DNA of 64,000 nt from Thereva unica (Eukaryota > Arthropoda > Insecta > Diptera > Therevidae), in the NCBI GenBank assembly GCA_949987705.1, contig OX465281.1:3822001-3886000 (forward strand), read 5' to 3'. Below are positions 25,701-36,936 of the stretch, one piece after another. Positions within the stretch are counted from its first letter, which is position 1; every line of letters starts with the position of its first letter. The position numbers and the translations under genes are program-made. The notes under the pieces are model-generated. The model was not told where the DNA came from. It made no database searches and saw only the letters and a list, made by a program, of their open reading frames with translations.

Positions 25701-28700
25701 CCTGGATAGGCCTTTTGTCAGTGTTTTTTGAAAGCCGCAGAATCCGACTAAAGACTCGTCTCAAGCGACTGACAACCCGTTTGCATTACCAGCGGGTCCA
25801 ATGGCTCTGCTAGTTGAGGCGATTGCTATCTCTTGTGTCCCTCTGGCCGTCGTCACAATGGACGAGGTTGATGCTGCCCAGTCAAGCTCATTGCTTTTTT
25901 TTATTAATTTCCATAAATGGACCCACGGGTATTCGAGAAAGTAAGTCACCCACATCGAGCCTGAAAGGACGCTAAGTATCCAGAGTTCGGATATTTGAGA
26001 CCAAGCACTCCTTGGCCATACATCTATCGTTATATTCCGTTTCACTTTACATTGGGGTGACGAGGGTTCTTCTCTCCTCCCGACTACCATTACCCAGCAC
26101 TCCTGGTAGAGATATGACCATGCCAGGAGGAGTCTGCGGTCACCGGGGAGCGTGTAGTCGCACTTCCAGCAGTGCAGCCAGTTCCAGCACGGAGCATAAA
26201 ACAACGTGTTAGCCCCCCTGTGTACCTGTTCGCTGGCGACCAGTTCAGTCTCTTATCCAGCATCTGAGTACTTTTACTGTGCCTCAGTACTTCACTTGTC
26301 GCGCCCTGGATTCAAATAGGACTTAGGTCCTACGTACTTGACTTTCACACTAATTTAATCGCAAAATTATATTTTATTTATTAGCATCCTACAATTTATG
26401 TTTGCAGGGCTTGATTGATACTGCTGTTAAAACCAGTCGTTCCGGGTATCTTCAGAGATGTCTGATCAAACACTTAGAAGGTTTAACTGTTAACTATGAC
26501 TTAACAGTGCGCGACAGTGACAACAGCGTGGTTCAAGTAAATCAGCATTTTACAGTTTTTATTTTAAAATTCTAAACAACATTTTTAAATTTCAGTTCAT
26601 GTACGGCGAAGATGGCTTGGACATATTGAAAGCAAGATTCTTAAACTTAAAATCCCTTAAATTCCTTGATGAGAACTCCAAAGTTGTTCTACACTCAAAT
26701 CAATTGGAGCAAATAAAGGACGAGGATGTTTTGGCCAAAATACATAAAATCTCCAAGAAACTAAAATCATGGAGGAAGAAAAACGGAGATCTAATTAATA
26801 AGAAAGGAAGTTCAAGTTTTCAAAAATTCTCAGCCGAACTTCGTAATGAAATTGACGTAGACAATCCGGATGAGTTGAACACAAGAACAGGACGAATGAA
26901 GATCGATGAGGCGATAATAGCTGTTTGGAATAAGGGTGATAGCGAGAAAAAGTCGAAATACACTAAGAAATATGCAAGATGTCCGGACCCGGTTACGTCT
27001 AAGTATAAGCCAGACAATTTTTACGGGGCAATATCTGAATATCTTGAAGATCTGATGAATAAGTACGTTGATAAGTATCCACATAGAAAATCCGAAATAA
27101 GAGATATTATGTACATTAAGAGCATAAATTCAATGGCTTGTCCTGGGGAGCCTGTTGGTAGGATCAGTTTTTGTTATAACTTCTTGGATCTTCTAAATAT
27201 TTGTATATCTTCTAGGCCTTCTAGCAGCTCAGTCGATTGGAGAACCCTCTACACAGATGACATTGAATACCTTCCATTTTGCTGGCAGAGGTGAAATGAA
27301 TGTTACTCTTGGTATTCCGCGACTACGAGAAATCCTTATGTTGGCTTCGGAAAATATCAAAACACCTTCCATGGACATTCCGTTTAAATCCAGTCAAATA
27401 AAAGATGCTGAAAAACTGCGAGTTAAACTGAACAGAGTTACTATATCCGATGTATTAGAATGTAAATATTTTACTCAATTGTTTCAGTTTTAATTTTAAT
27501 CCTCTTTCGCCCTTTCAGCCATTAATGTAAAAATAAAACTAGTACTCCAGCCAGAGAGGGCCTATCAATATGTGCTATATTTCAAATTTTTACCTAGAGA
27601 AGCGTATCAAGAGGATTTCTGTGTTAAGCCTAAACATATTCTCAAGTATATGAACAAGGTGTTCTTTAGGACGATGTTTAGAGCTATTAACAAATCGTCG
27701 AAGAGTAAATATACAGTGTAAGTTGGTTCGAAATATGCACAATCGAAAATATCCTTTTTTTATGTATAATTTTTAGAGTTGAAATTGATGAGAAGTCGAA
27801 AGGCGAAAATGGACCAGTAAGAGGAGGCTTGCAGGATCAAGACGAAGACAATGCAACGCAAGCAGATAGAGTAGCAACTGTAGATATTGCAGATTCTTCT
27901 GATGATGATTTGGTAATTTATAGTTTAGATAATTTTGTAAAGGGTTAAAATTGGTTTCGACATTCCTTAAGATCTTTATTTAGTTTTGTTAAGAGTAAAC
28001 TGTGCCATTGGGCGTGTGTAAAGATAGCTCGACGCCTTCAATTCTATGTGTTTCTTTGCAAGTAGTGCAGGCACTCACCACCTATTCCTACTATCCTTTT
28101 CCTAAAACACAGGTTGTTTCGACATTAACGTTCTTTTTCTTTGTTAGTTGATTTACTTATGTCGTGCCCATAGTTTGCGATGTCTTATCACAACAACTCC
28201 ACGTTCTCATAACACACATAGTGATGTGTCCCGTTGGCGTGGAAGAAATGCAGTTATGAATGCAAGAATTATCACGGTATTAGCCTACTTTCGATCGTCG
28301 GCAAACTATTTATGAAAATCATACAATCGACAGGCTGCAGAAACATCGAGAGCAAACGAACCGGAAAGAACAAGCGGGATTTAGACCACATTAACGATGC
28401 ATTGATTAAATAATCGCTCTCCCTCAGCTTATGGTAGAAATAATTCGTTGCGGCAAACGAAGCCTTGGAAACCGAAGACGTTACATTGAAAATCATCTAA
28501 CTTCTCCAAGAGTGGTACGATGGCTCAACCAGCTGCGTTCGAATGCGAAGCGACTTATGCGAGGAATTCTCGATTCAAACGGGTGTTCAACAGAAAGACG
28601 TCGCTTCGCACTTCTCTTCAATGTTCTAATCGACGCGATTATGCATGAAGCATCCGATGGTCGACGCAGAGTTCGATACGACAAGTTGATGCTCGCCGAC

Positions 28701-31700
28701 GATAGCGCCGTATACGTCGACTCGGAATCCGAAGCAACGAACATTTTATACGACATTTCCCGCATCGCCCGGTCATTCGAGTTAAAAATCGTTGCGCAAA
28801 AGACTCAAGTACTGACAATGAACGGATCGAAAGCCTGCGTTCACCTCAATGGAACCCAAATCGAACAGGATTTGGGATCATTGGTTTAGGAAAAGAAAGT
28901 GGCATCTAGGGCCCATATTCACAGCCGCATCTGACAGGCAACAGCAACATACGTTTCGCTCAAGTGGTGCATGTAGAAACGAACAAATATTTCGTTACCA
29001 TAAAATAACGGACTGGCAGTTCATTGGTTGGTTAAAGTGGCGAGGTCCACATACTCTGTGCTGTCCTCCAACTAGGACACTACTAGGCTCTTTACGATTT
29101 TTATATTAATTTCGTAGTATTCAAGAACTGTATCAAATTCGTTGGATGCTCTGTTGTTAGGTCTTCAAGCTCGTCCAGTACTTTGCTGCCAAATGAGCTG
29201 TTCCTGACTCTGGTTAGTGCCGGACATTTCCCTACCAACTCTCCTGGTAATTTTACAGATCTTTCTAGTTTGCAGCATGATAGAGTCACCTCCATCCTCC
29301 ATCCCTAACTTCATATTCGTTACATTATTGAAAGCGCTTTCTTTATCAAGGAAGGTCGGTAAGGGACTGATAGCACAACGGAAGATTCTTGAACCGAGCT
29401 GCTAATAGTCCTGGAGTTTCTTTGCATTTTTCTCTCTCCTTCAGCTTCTTCCAGCCCCAACCTCCTGCGTATGGCTTTTAACCTCCCTTATACATCCCCT
29501 TACTCATGCTTGTTCCTAATCTTGTGCCCTAGGATGTATTTCGGTGGTAGTGGCGCCTCGGATATTGCCTTTAGTTCCGTTCTATATTCGTTGAATCTCA
29601 CACAATAAAACAAGAAGCACTCTGCGTTATTCCGGCCACAGCGATGAGTCATCGTGGCCGAAACGATGGAGGTATTACCATGTCCATTCAAGAACTGCGT
29701 GAGATCATAACTCACTTCCCCACGCTCCCTTGTAAGAGAAAAGTCTGTGGTCCACGGATCCTTAACAGATTTCCCACTTTCCAGTCATTTGCCGTCGCAC
29801 TGTATTTGGCTCCGCTCTAACAAATTCTGGATCAAAGAGAGCTGTGCCTTCTCTCGCCAGTATTTCTATGGGGATGATTCATGCACGCCACATCGTTAGA
29901 TATCGTCCTGAACGCGCAGCACTCGTGGCTGGCGCTTAATCTGTATGCGGACCTCCATTTTCTTCTGTTATCTATCTTGTTCAAAGCTGCTGGCCACAAT
30001 GGTGCTGCGTAAAACAAAACTGGCCTAAGCACCCTCGCCATCAGGAGGTGAGGACTCGGTCAAGGGGCCTCACGTTGGAAAGCATTCTTGGAAATAGCGC
30101 AAGGTTTATCCTCAATGCCCTCTAAGAGTGTTATAAAATTAGGCCTCCAGTCGATCATCACTTCCAGGTGTCTGATCTGTCCCCTTCACTTGATCCTTGA
30201 CACTTGTTTTCTCAGTTTTCTAATCAGGACAGCTTCAGTTTTCTGCTCAGCAAGCGTGAGACTAGCGCTTTCAGGCTACTATCTAGTCTTTTAAATAGCT
30301 TCGTTCGCGCACAATTCGATCTCATCGAGGCGTCGTCCTACGACCACTGCTACGATGTCATCCGTGAACCCGATCGCAGCTGTTCCTTTTGTGATCCACA
30401 GGAGAGGGATGCATGCAGAACTCTAGATGTTGTTATATACATCGTTGGCGCATTTTCCGATTTACTTTGAAGGGACTTACGCTTTCACTTTTTTAGAAAA
30501 GTTGTTACTAAATACCATATGCGGAGGGGAGTCCGTTAGTTTGAGTATTCACAGGGGCCCAACACGATCCTCCGGCAATGCCTATCTATACGAAACTTCT
30601 TCGATTGTTTCTTAATTCAATTTCATATCCACAAATCTATTTTCCATATTTTTCATTCAGGATGACGACGATGCAAAAGGAATAAAGCTAAAGAATCGTA
30701 AAAAGGACGAGAATGAATATGACGATCCAGATGTTGCTGAAGAAATAAAAGATGCTAATGGTATAACCTAAACTTTTTTTTCCAATCCTTCATTTTTAAG
30801 CGTATTTATTCAAAAGAAGACGAAGATGAAGATGGCGCTCCTGACATGCTGAACGACACCCAAAACAGGCTAGAAGAAGGCAACGAAGATGACGATGAAA
30901 TGCTTGCAACAGTTATGAGCAATCACATGGTTAATGACTACATCTACGACAGAGAGAATTACTTGTGGTGTCAGTTGACTTTCAATGTAATAAACTATAA
31001 TTAATTATAAACTAATTCCCGAGTAAACATTTTTCGATTTTTAGCTTTCAATGAAGTTTGTCAAATTGGACATGTCGAGCATTTTGAAGGAAGTTGCAAG
31101 AAAGTCTGTAGTGCATGAAGTACCACACATAAAACGGGCAATCACTTATCGAATTGACGATGATCTCTTAATAAAAACTGATGGAATTAATATTGTTGTA
31201 CGTAACTTTATTTATTTTTTGTTATATTTTTATTTATTTATAAATATTTTGCAGGAAATGTTCAAATACAACAAGCAGCTCGACTTGAAACGTCTCTATT
31301 CGAATGATATCCATGCAATAGCCAAAACATACGGCATTGAGGCTGCAGCCCGTGTTATAGTAAAGGAAATTACTAACGTGTTCAAGGTGTACGGCATCAC
31401 AGTTGATCCACGTCATTTACTTCTTGTTGCCGACTATATGACGTTCGATGGCACTTTCAAGCCGTTGAGCCGTAAAGGTATGGAGCATTCTCCATCACCA
31501 CTACAGCAAATGTCTTTCGAATCATGCTTGGCATTCTTGAGATCAGCAACTATTTATGGTAATTGAAATCGCATACTATTCTAACATAATGAATTAATAA
31601 CTATTAATCGGCAATTGCTCTTTTAAAGGCCGCCAAGATGAACTAAATTCGCCATCAAGTCGATTAATGGTTGGATTGCCGGGGAAGAATGGAACTGGCT

Positions 31701-31729
31701 CATTTACTCTTAGGACTGTAATTGGTTAA
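13787..31729 (+). CDS. RpI1: DNA-directed RNA polymerase I subunit RPA1 (largest subunit)
   Basis: Exons: 13787-14126, 14179-14367, 16183-16363, 16421-16775, 16846-16983, 17049-17269, 20021-20361, 20423-20537, 20594-20702, 20752-20835, 22062-22232, 22287-22669, 22728-22888, 22947-23071, 26408-26536, 26596-27157, 27216-27461, 27519-27717, 27777-27912, 30661-30760, 30817-30986, 31045-31197, 31255-31558, 31629-31729. They total 5013 nt (1670 aa), near the usual RPA1 size, and phases close throughout. Seen: clamp zinc motif DPCGTC...CPGHFGH (residues 63-80), a second Cys set (SCLSC, RCIHC), [25 protein letters not shown], the catalytic Mg-binding [12 protein letters not shown] near 563, bridge-helix region [16 protein letters not shown] near 970, trigger-loop region [21 protein letters not shown] near 1205, an acidic insert (about 1350-1480), and the conserved C-terminal fold. 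It catalyses rRNA precursor synthesis in the nucleolus. The acceptor of exon 21 (CAAAAG) is weak. The long introns hold transposon relics. Confidence 0.97.
14940..15200 (+). repeat. Unclassified interspersed repeat in RpI1 intron 2
   Basis: The segment near 15010-15110 (encoding [15 protein letters not shown]) matches, in reverse orientation, 35150-35250 (SMVGKGRSILADGPY). It is probably a retroelement fragment, but no diagnostic domain was recognised. The upstream stretch 14400-14940 is also unassigned. Confidence 0.45.
15390..16100 (-). mobile_element. CR1-like LINE, 3' end of ORF2, relic
   Basis: The minus strand encodes the C-terminal end of the same LINE as 39696-41794: [18 protein letters not shown], ending in HPPDPS. 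The region continues upstream with degraded thumb sequence. It is antisense to RpI1 within intron 2 and lacks an intact frame. Confidence 0.8.
17430..18000 (-). mobile_element. Internally deleted CR1-like LINE copy
   Basis: Bases 17440-17700 resemble the 3' end of the LINE at 39696-41794 (its 39730-39960 portion). Bases 17770-17990 resemble its RT start (41330-41500 portion). About 1.4-1.6 kb of the middle is missing, so this is a deletion derivative, antisense in RpI1 intron 6. Confidence 0.6.
18060..19720 (+). mobile_element. LINE with RT thumb and RNase H (LOA/I-like), relic
   Basis: In plus orientation: an RT-thumb block ([15 protein letters not shown] across a frameshift), a [18 protein letters not shown] block, then RNase H with FFTDGSKLE near 18910. 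It continues with [21 protein letters not shown] near 19200 and a post-RNase H tail ([16 protein letters not shown]). The order is that of a LINE with a C-terminal RNase H. Several frameshifts and stops. Located in RpI1 intron 6, sense orientation. Confidence 0.8.
21080..21985 (+). mobile_element. RTE-like LINE, 3' half with GAA tail, relic
   Basis: Encodes a degraded [23 protein letters not shown]-like region, [17 protein letters not shown]. This is followed by the typical C-terminal block [21 protein letters not shown], a TWRR-like segment, [15 protein letters not shown], and a GAAGAAGAAG tail. It provides the longest copy here of the family whose tails occur at 3060 and 13030. Sense orientation in RpI1 intron 10. 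Confidence 0.8.
23750..24700 (-). mobile_element. CR1/Jockey-like LINE reverse transcriptase, relic
   Basis: An open minus-strand frame of about 218 residues (23751-24407) contains RT motifs in order: FGxR-like [45 protein letters not shown], and the catalytic HMYADDVQL. Degraded upstream sequence continues to about 24700 in another frame. It is a different lineage from the LINE at 39696. Antisense in RpI1 intron 14. Confidence 0.85.
24701..26400 (-). mobile_element. Probable retroelement ORF1-like sequence, degraded
   Basis: The minus strand has Pro/Arg/Lys-rich open segments (for example around 24850-25080 and 25555-25764) of the kind seen in LINE ORF1 proteins. They lie upstream of the RT relic in the same orientation. 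No diagnostic domain was found, so the call rests mainly on context. It fills the rest of RpI1 intron 14. Confidence 0.35.
28260..28890 (+). mobile_element. Second RTE-like LINE RT fragment
   Basis: Plus-strand pieces [47 protein letters not shown] and KTQVLTMNG match RT blocks. The catalytic motif reads LADD rather than YADD. Parts are missing between the first and second blocks. Located in RpI1 intron 19, sense orientation. Confidence 0.7.
29430..30320 (-). mobile_element. R1-like LINE, RT C-terminal region, relic
   Basis: The minus strand encodes [17 protein letters not shown], then a [19 protein letters not shown] block, typical of R1-clade RT C-termini (VLLYGAPVW, SAYRTVS). A related copy in the same orientation relative to the window lies at 61260-62170. 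Antisense in RpI1 intron 19. Confidence 0.7.
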
Positions 31730-32076
31730 TTTTTTTTTTATTATTATTGTATATTTACACAAACACATGAGATGTAAATAGTTTTTACAATACAAATAAC
31801 ACAGTTGATCAAGAGACATTTAACTGAAGCCCTTCACCTTAATTCTGCACAGCCCTAAGAGGAGCATAAGTGTGCAAAAAATCTCAGCCATTCTTTGATT
31901 GACATTAATGAACATCATATGACCCCGATGTGTAGTCAATTCAGCATGATTTCGATTTGTGCATTATGTTCTCTCGATTTCTAGCAATGCGGTAGTAGCA
32001 TTGATCTGTATGCTGCTGTTCAATTAAGGGCAAATAATTACCATAATTGATTTGATTGCATAGTAGAAAATTATGC

Positions 32077-32082
32077 AATAAA
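32077..32082 (+). terminator. Possible poly(A) signal for RpI1
   Basis: AATAAA about 350 bases past the RpI1 stop at 31727-31729. No closer canonical hexamer was noticed, so it is plausible but not certain. Confidence 0.4.
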
Positions 32083-32099
32083 CAAAAAGGAGTCTATTA

Positions 32100-33350
32100 G
32101 GGCAAGAGTTGTTGGACGTTGTTGCTATGAACCTTTTGCATTCAATTAATTTGTTTAATGAAAAGGTAAATTTGGTCATTGTTAATGCTTTTGGTAAAGC
32201 CATTCACGAAGGAGTTAGAGGCGTTGGTCATAATTAAGCTCTTTGTAGTTAAAAATACGTTAACGAAATTATATATAAATTTTGTTGTTCTAACAAAAAT
32301 GAAATTGTTTTTGAACTGGTTTAGTTAGTTCAGTGGAGAGAACAGTTGCGAAAGGCCAGGGCCGGATCCCGGTTGTAGAGCCGTTAAATAAGAAGAAATT
32401 TGTTCAGAGTGGCGTGGGTTAGGGCTATCGAATTCAACAAAGTTATTTTTGCCCATAATAGATGCTACTTTCTAAAAAAGTCTGTCATGAAATGAAGCTT
32501 AAAAATTTGTCTTACTGCGGCTTAACATTTTAGACGTGTTGGACGTTTTTAGACATTAGTTTTTGACCTCTTTATAATGGTTAATAAATAATGAGTAAAA
32601 CGTGATCTACACTGTCTATCCAATCGGTCTTACTTAGGGTTTGGGCTTACAACTAGGGATACGGAATCGGTCGAGAGTACTCGATTAAATACTCATGAGT
32701 AGAATCGGATCAATAAATATTTTTTACTCGTTAAAATGTACTCGATCTTTGAGAATCGATGAGTACTTTTATGAAATTTCTGCGAACTGCCTTATCGTTT
32801 ACTTGACTCGATTTTCGGCTGCGATAGATTACAAACACTTATGTAGCTTACATCCCGAGTAAAAATGGTTTAGTTGGTGCATATACGCGCCTGGAACTAG
32901 CACGCATAGTGAACAAACGCGCTTGTCCACGAGTATGCACGTACTCGCGACAGGCATGAAAATCTAAAAATTCGCCCGCCAGAGATGTTCATTCTTCCGG
33001 TATAGGAAAATTTAAAAATGCGAAACTATATAACTCAACAGGCAGCTGGCAAATAAATTGACTTTTAACTTCTTTACTTTTTGATATTAAAATCAACATG
33101 TCGGCCAGTAGTTGCAATATGGCCAGTATCGTCGGGCTATACGAATAATGCTGAATTTTGACCAATGTTGTTCAACCACCATTCTCGGCCACACATTGCC
33201 GAAAAATGTTGCTCGCTAACAGGCATCTTAAAAGCTTCACAGTGAAACGTCGCATTGACTTTGGGATGTAAATCGTGCTTTAGGCTGTGGCAGTTTATTG
33301 CTAGTTTAATAATTTTTGATTCATGCGAGGCATTTCTTTGCCCTGTGATG
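32100..33350. other. Intergenic DNA, no gene seen
   Basis: AT-rich sequence without convincing coding potential. Near 32860 a CCCGAGTAAAAAT end resembles the terminus of the small repeat at 58331-58549. Around 32670-32780 there are clustered TACTCG/CGAGTA motifs in both orientations. Confidence 0.4.
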
Positions 33351-33359
33351 TATGGGTGC

Positions 33360-33960
33360 AGATACAAATCAATTCACACTTCCCCTGGTTGATGTTTATG
33401 TTCCATCTGTATTCTGTCGCCTTGAGTTCTGAATCGTGCTAGGGCCACACCATCATGTCATCTGCGTACTCAATGTAAGTGTGAAGTGCGGAAGTTTCAT
33501 GCAGGAAGTTCTACAGAAATATGGTAAATAGCATGGGGTCCAGGAAGGAACTTTGTAGTACTCCTGTTTTTATTACGTATTATATGGAGATCAGGTCTCT
33601 TAAATTTGGGTTACCCCTGTTCTGCCTGTAAGGAACGAGTACATTACCTTCACAACTGGATATGGGAAGTCTAGGTGATTTAATTTGTTATATTAGTTCG
33701 TGGGGCCAAACATTGTGAAATACCTTTTTTTAAGTCTAGAGCGTAGGCAACCGAGCATTTACCTTTCTTAAGTATTTTCTCGTCATTGGTTCTTACCAAA
33801 ATGAAATAATATCGTTTTCTGTGCAGAAATCTTCTAACCTTTCAGTATGATTTCTTCGATCATTTTTCCCAAGTTGAAGAGGAGGGAATTCGGTCTAAAT
33901 TCTTCAACATCCTTTGTTGCTGAATTTTTGGGATTGGGATCATTTTGGTTTTTTTCAGGC
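33360..33960 (-). mobile_element. Non-LTR RT fragment, heavily decayed
   Basis: On the minus strand near 33440-33475 the sequence reads IEYADDMMVW, the catalytic YADD block of an RT. It is followed by ATEYRWNININQGK-like sequence. The flanks on both sides are too degraded to classify. Confidence 0.5.
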
Positions 33961-34325
33961 TATAGAGAAATGGCAATTGTTAATGCAGTTGTTACAAATT
34001 GTTGATAGTTGCGTCGCTATTGTAGGTATGCACTTCCTCAATACATAGTTTGTTTATTGAGGGGTCTAGTGTAGCGAATGTAGAGAATTGCAATTTGTAT
34101 ACTATCGGCCGAAATGTTAACCTTTCAAAACGGCACCACGAGTTGAATACGGCCACCCTTGAGAGCAACCCGCATAAATTCAAATAGACCAAAACGAAAT
34201 AGAATTTTTGTTGTTATATATTTATTTGCAACTTGGACATGTGATTGTGAGCTGTGAGGCAGCTTAGTTCACGCTGATGGACCCTGTATGTCGTGTGGTG
34301 TCTGTGTTGTCCTGAAACAAGGGTA

Positions 34326-34627
34326 GGGGCCTCATTTTCTGTTACAATATTGTGAGAATTTCTCTCGAAATTGCCAAAATCGTATTCTCTATTACAAAAC
34401 TTTCCAAATTCCAATCGAAACTGTAACAATTTTGTAAGGGTAATCGAGCAATTTATAAAATATAAGGTATGGAGGACACGATTGAAAACTCTTGTATTCA
34501 TTTTCTTTTCTTTCGGGGACATTCCTACTAGAGGAAGCAATATTTTAATAGGGAATACGGAAGTATTTTAGTTTCGGATAGTTTCGAGTAAAAAGCATTT
34601 CAGTATTGTAATAGAGAATAGGGCCCC
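34326..34627. repeat. MITE-like element, about 27-bp TIRs
   Basis: Left end GGGGCCTCATTTTCTG and right end (reverse complement) GGGGCCCTATTCTCTA pair over about 27 bases with four mismatches, ending in TTACAATA. Length 302 bp, no coding capacity. Confidence 0.75.
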
Positions 34628-34859
34628 AGGATATTTGGAGCGATGTCAGGAATTGACGTTGAATTAATTCAACAAGCAAAAACTGGAACTGAAGCTGGAA
34701 TCATACATCTAACGGTAAATGGAATTGGAGCGCGCTCTGTTGAGAATAGAAGTTGAAGAATGTCTGAATTGTGCCTCCTACGGCTCGCCCTTTTTACTCC
34801 AAATTCCTTGTGTCGCCCACTAGAATCCCTGATAACATTTTTTCCAAGTGCCGGTTTTC

Positions 34860-35480
34860 GCCGCCTACTTGTCCACTTACTGAAGTATTACGGCAAATGT
34901 CTACCATACTTTCTTGTCTGAACATACTTCGATAGTCCACCTAGGCCCGAGGTGTCGTAATCAAACATGGCCATTACCTCGTTTATCATTTCTTTTGTGT
35001 AGAAGTCCCTGTTGTATGGTGAGGACTGAAATGTGTTTTCAAAGTATTTTCTAAACTTTGAGAAGGTGCTCTTAGCGGAGAGTAAAGTTATCATGTCGAG
35101 GGTTGCATCATAGTAGGGGTAGTTTTTGTAATATCTTTTAACGATCTCCTTTGGGTGTCGGGCACACCCAGTTGTATAATGCCTGATTTTGATATGGACC
35201 GTCGGCCAGGATGGACCTTCCCTTTCCTACCATACTCATAGGAGTTTTTAAGAAATCCGGCTGAAGAATTGTTGGGGCGCGGTAGAAAGGATGTGAAGAC
35301 CCTTGTAGGCTTGATGTCAGGACACCTGTTGGCTTTATTACCGGACACTTCGCTATGAATTGCCGCTTATGGAGGATAGGAAGAGCGGAGGACCCATCTG
35401 CATTTAGGTAGGTATGAGGAGTGTAGTAAAATAAGCCAATGAAGTTGTCGAGGTACTTTAAGATCCAACACCTCACAAAA
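34860..35480 (-). repeat. Unclassified repeat shared with 14940-15200 and about 11440-11745
   Basis: Minus-strand segments encode phrases such as SSALPILHKRQFIAKCPVIKP and KGRSILADGPYQNQALYNW that recur, mutated, at the other two sites. No known domain was recognised; probably a retroelement. Confidence 0.4.
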
Positions 35481-36740
35481 AAGAGCTTGTGAACATAAGC
35501 TTTATAACGTTTAGCGTTAAAGGATTATTTGTTTTATGCAAAGATGAAAGAAAAAGTTTTTGAATAGTAATGTTTTTTTTTACATATTTTTGGAATTTCC
35601 AACCTCAAGTGCAATAGCAAATACGCGGACACTTGAACCACAACATTCTTTTACCTTCTACTTAACTGCGCCGATGTGTACTTTGCTCCAGCAAGAAGAG
35701 AAGAGAACTTCATGCATTAAGGAAATCTGACAGATTGCATACCGGCGAAGTGCATTTACGTTTTTACATTGTTTTCAATCGGTACGTAAAAAATTGAGAA
35801 AAATAATAACTATCCATTGTCAAGTTAGTTTGGATGTTGCAGGAGGTGGCTTCACGTTGTTACTCCAAGGGATATTCTAAAATCCACTGCAATTTACAAA
35901 TGAAATAAGAAGAATCCTTAAATTAAAATTTAAAAATCATTTTAAAGGAAATGAAACGCAATAAAGAAATGTTATGTAGAAATGTGTCTTGTGTACTTAT
36001 TAAGTAATAGGATGTAGTCGTTCATATAAGAAAAGTTATAGCGAAGACTAGATATGGATTTTTAGATATTTATTTAGGTCGGACATCAGCATAATGAGGC
36101 TTACAGTAAACAATCTCACTTTCAATCGTCAATAAATGAGTAAGGTTGAATAACATTGGATCTAATATAGGATTCTTCTGGTTATGGGGAATTCATGTAT
36201 TTTTTTCTGTGGCTTACCTATTACCTGTTAAATGGATTCGCTGCACATGTTCCTAAAACTGGATTCACCTTGCAGAAAATCGTAAAAGGTTAGTAGAAAT
36301 TTTTTCATAAGTTATATGGTCGGTTCTTGATTGGATTCGGAACCATGCTCTTCTAATATTCCTCGTAACGCAATTATCACATCCTGCACTATTACGCATC
36401 TTATCCACAAGCGTTAATAGAATTCTTCTTTGGATTACATTCCTTCGGCCGATAAACTTTTCATTATGTTGGGCTCTTGAATATCTAGAAAACTCTATGG
36501 ATTATGTACAGTTTAAGAGCTGTTGCTCCTATGGAAGAACCATTCTCCTAAACTACGAATTAAGTGAACAAGTTCTTAAGGAAACTTAACAAAAGCTTGA
36601 AATCACTCCTAGAAATCAAGAGACATCTACCCCAAGTGCGCCACCCTCGAATCGCTCCCAGTAAATGTTGAGTGCACGGCTTTTATCTCCCTGGAAGTTG
36701 ATTGATAACTCGCCTTCCAATCCAAGGAACTTGGATGAAT
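35481..36740. other. Intergenic DNA, no gene seen
   Basis: AT-rich sequence; no coding segment, RNA gene or repeat boundary recognised. Confidence 0.4.
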
Positions 36741-36936
36741 CTTTAAGCACCGCTCGAGCAGCTCAACTCAGTCAGTCTTAAGTCAGCTTTCAACTGAGAA
36801 GACAGCAACCTCTGAACAACTTCAAAAGTGGCCACAGTCCAAGTGCTCAACGTTTTCTTGTTCGTTTGAATTTCTTAAGAGTTTTGTTTTTGTTCGTTTT
36901 TGTGAATTTGTTACTAAAAATCTAAATTTTGGTATG
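36741..36936 (+). promoter_or_regulatory. Candidate promoter and 5' untranslated exon
   Basis: An arthropod-type initiator context (CTCAACTCAGTCAGTC) at 36764-36776 is followed by about 160 bases of unique, non-coding sequence that ends in a strong donor, G|GTATGT at 36931-36932. It is on the plus strand upstream of the SLC6 gene at 54292. That gene's first coding exon begins with an acceptor at 54243-54244, 47 bases before the ATG, so an upstream leader exon is required. The link over about 17 kb is inference. Confidence 0.35.

Noticed and set aside
25761..26204. 147-residue minus-strand frame rich in Trp and Cys
   Set aside because: No domain recognised and composition is odd. It is probably a shadow frame of decayed retroelement sequence in an RpI1 intron.
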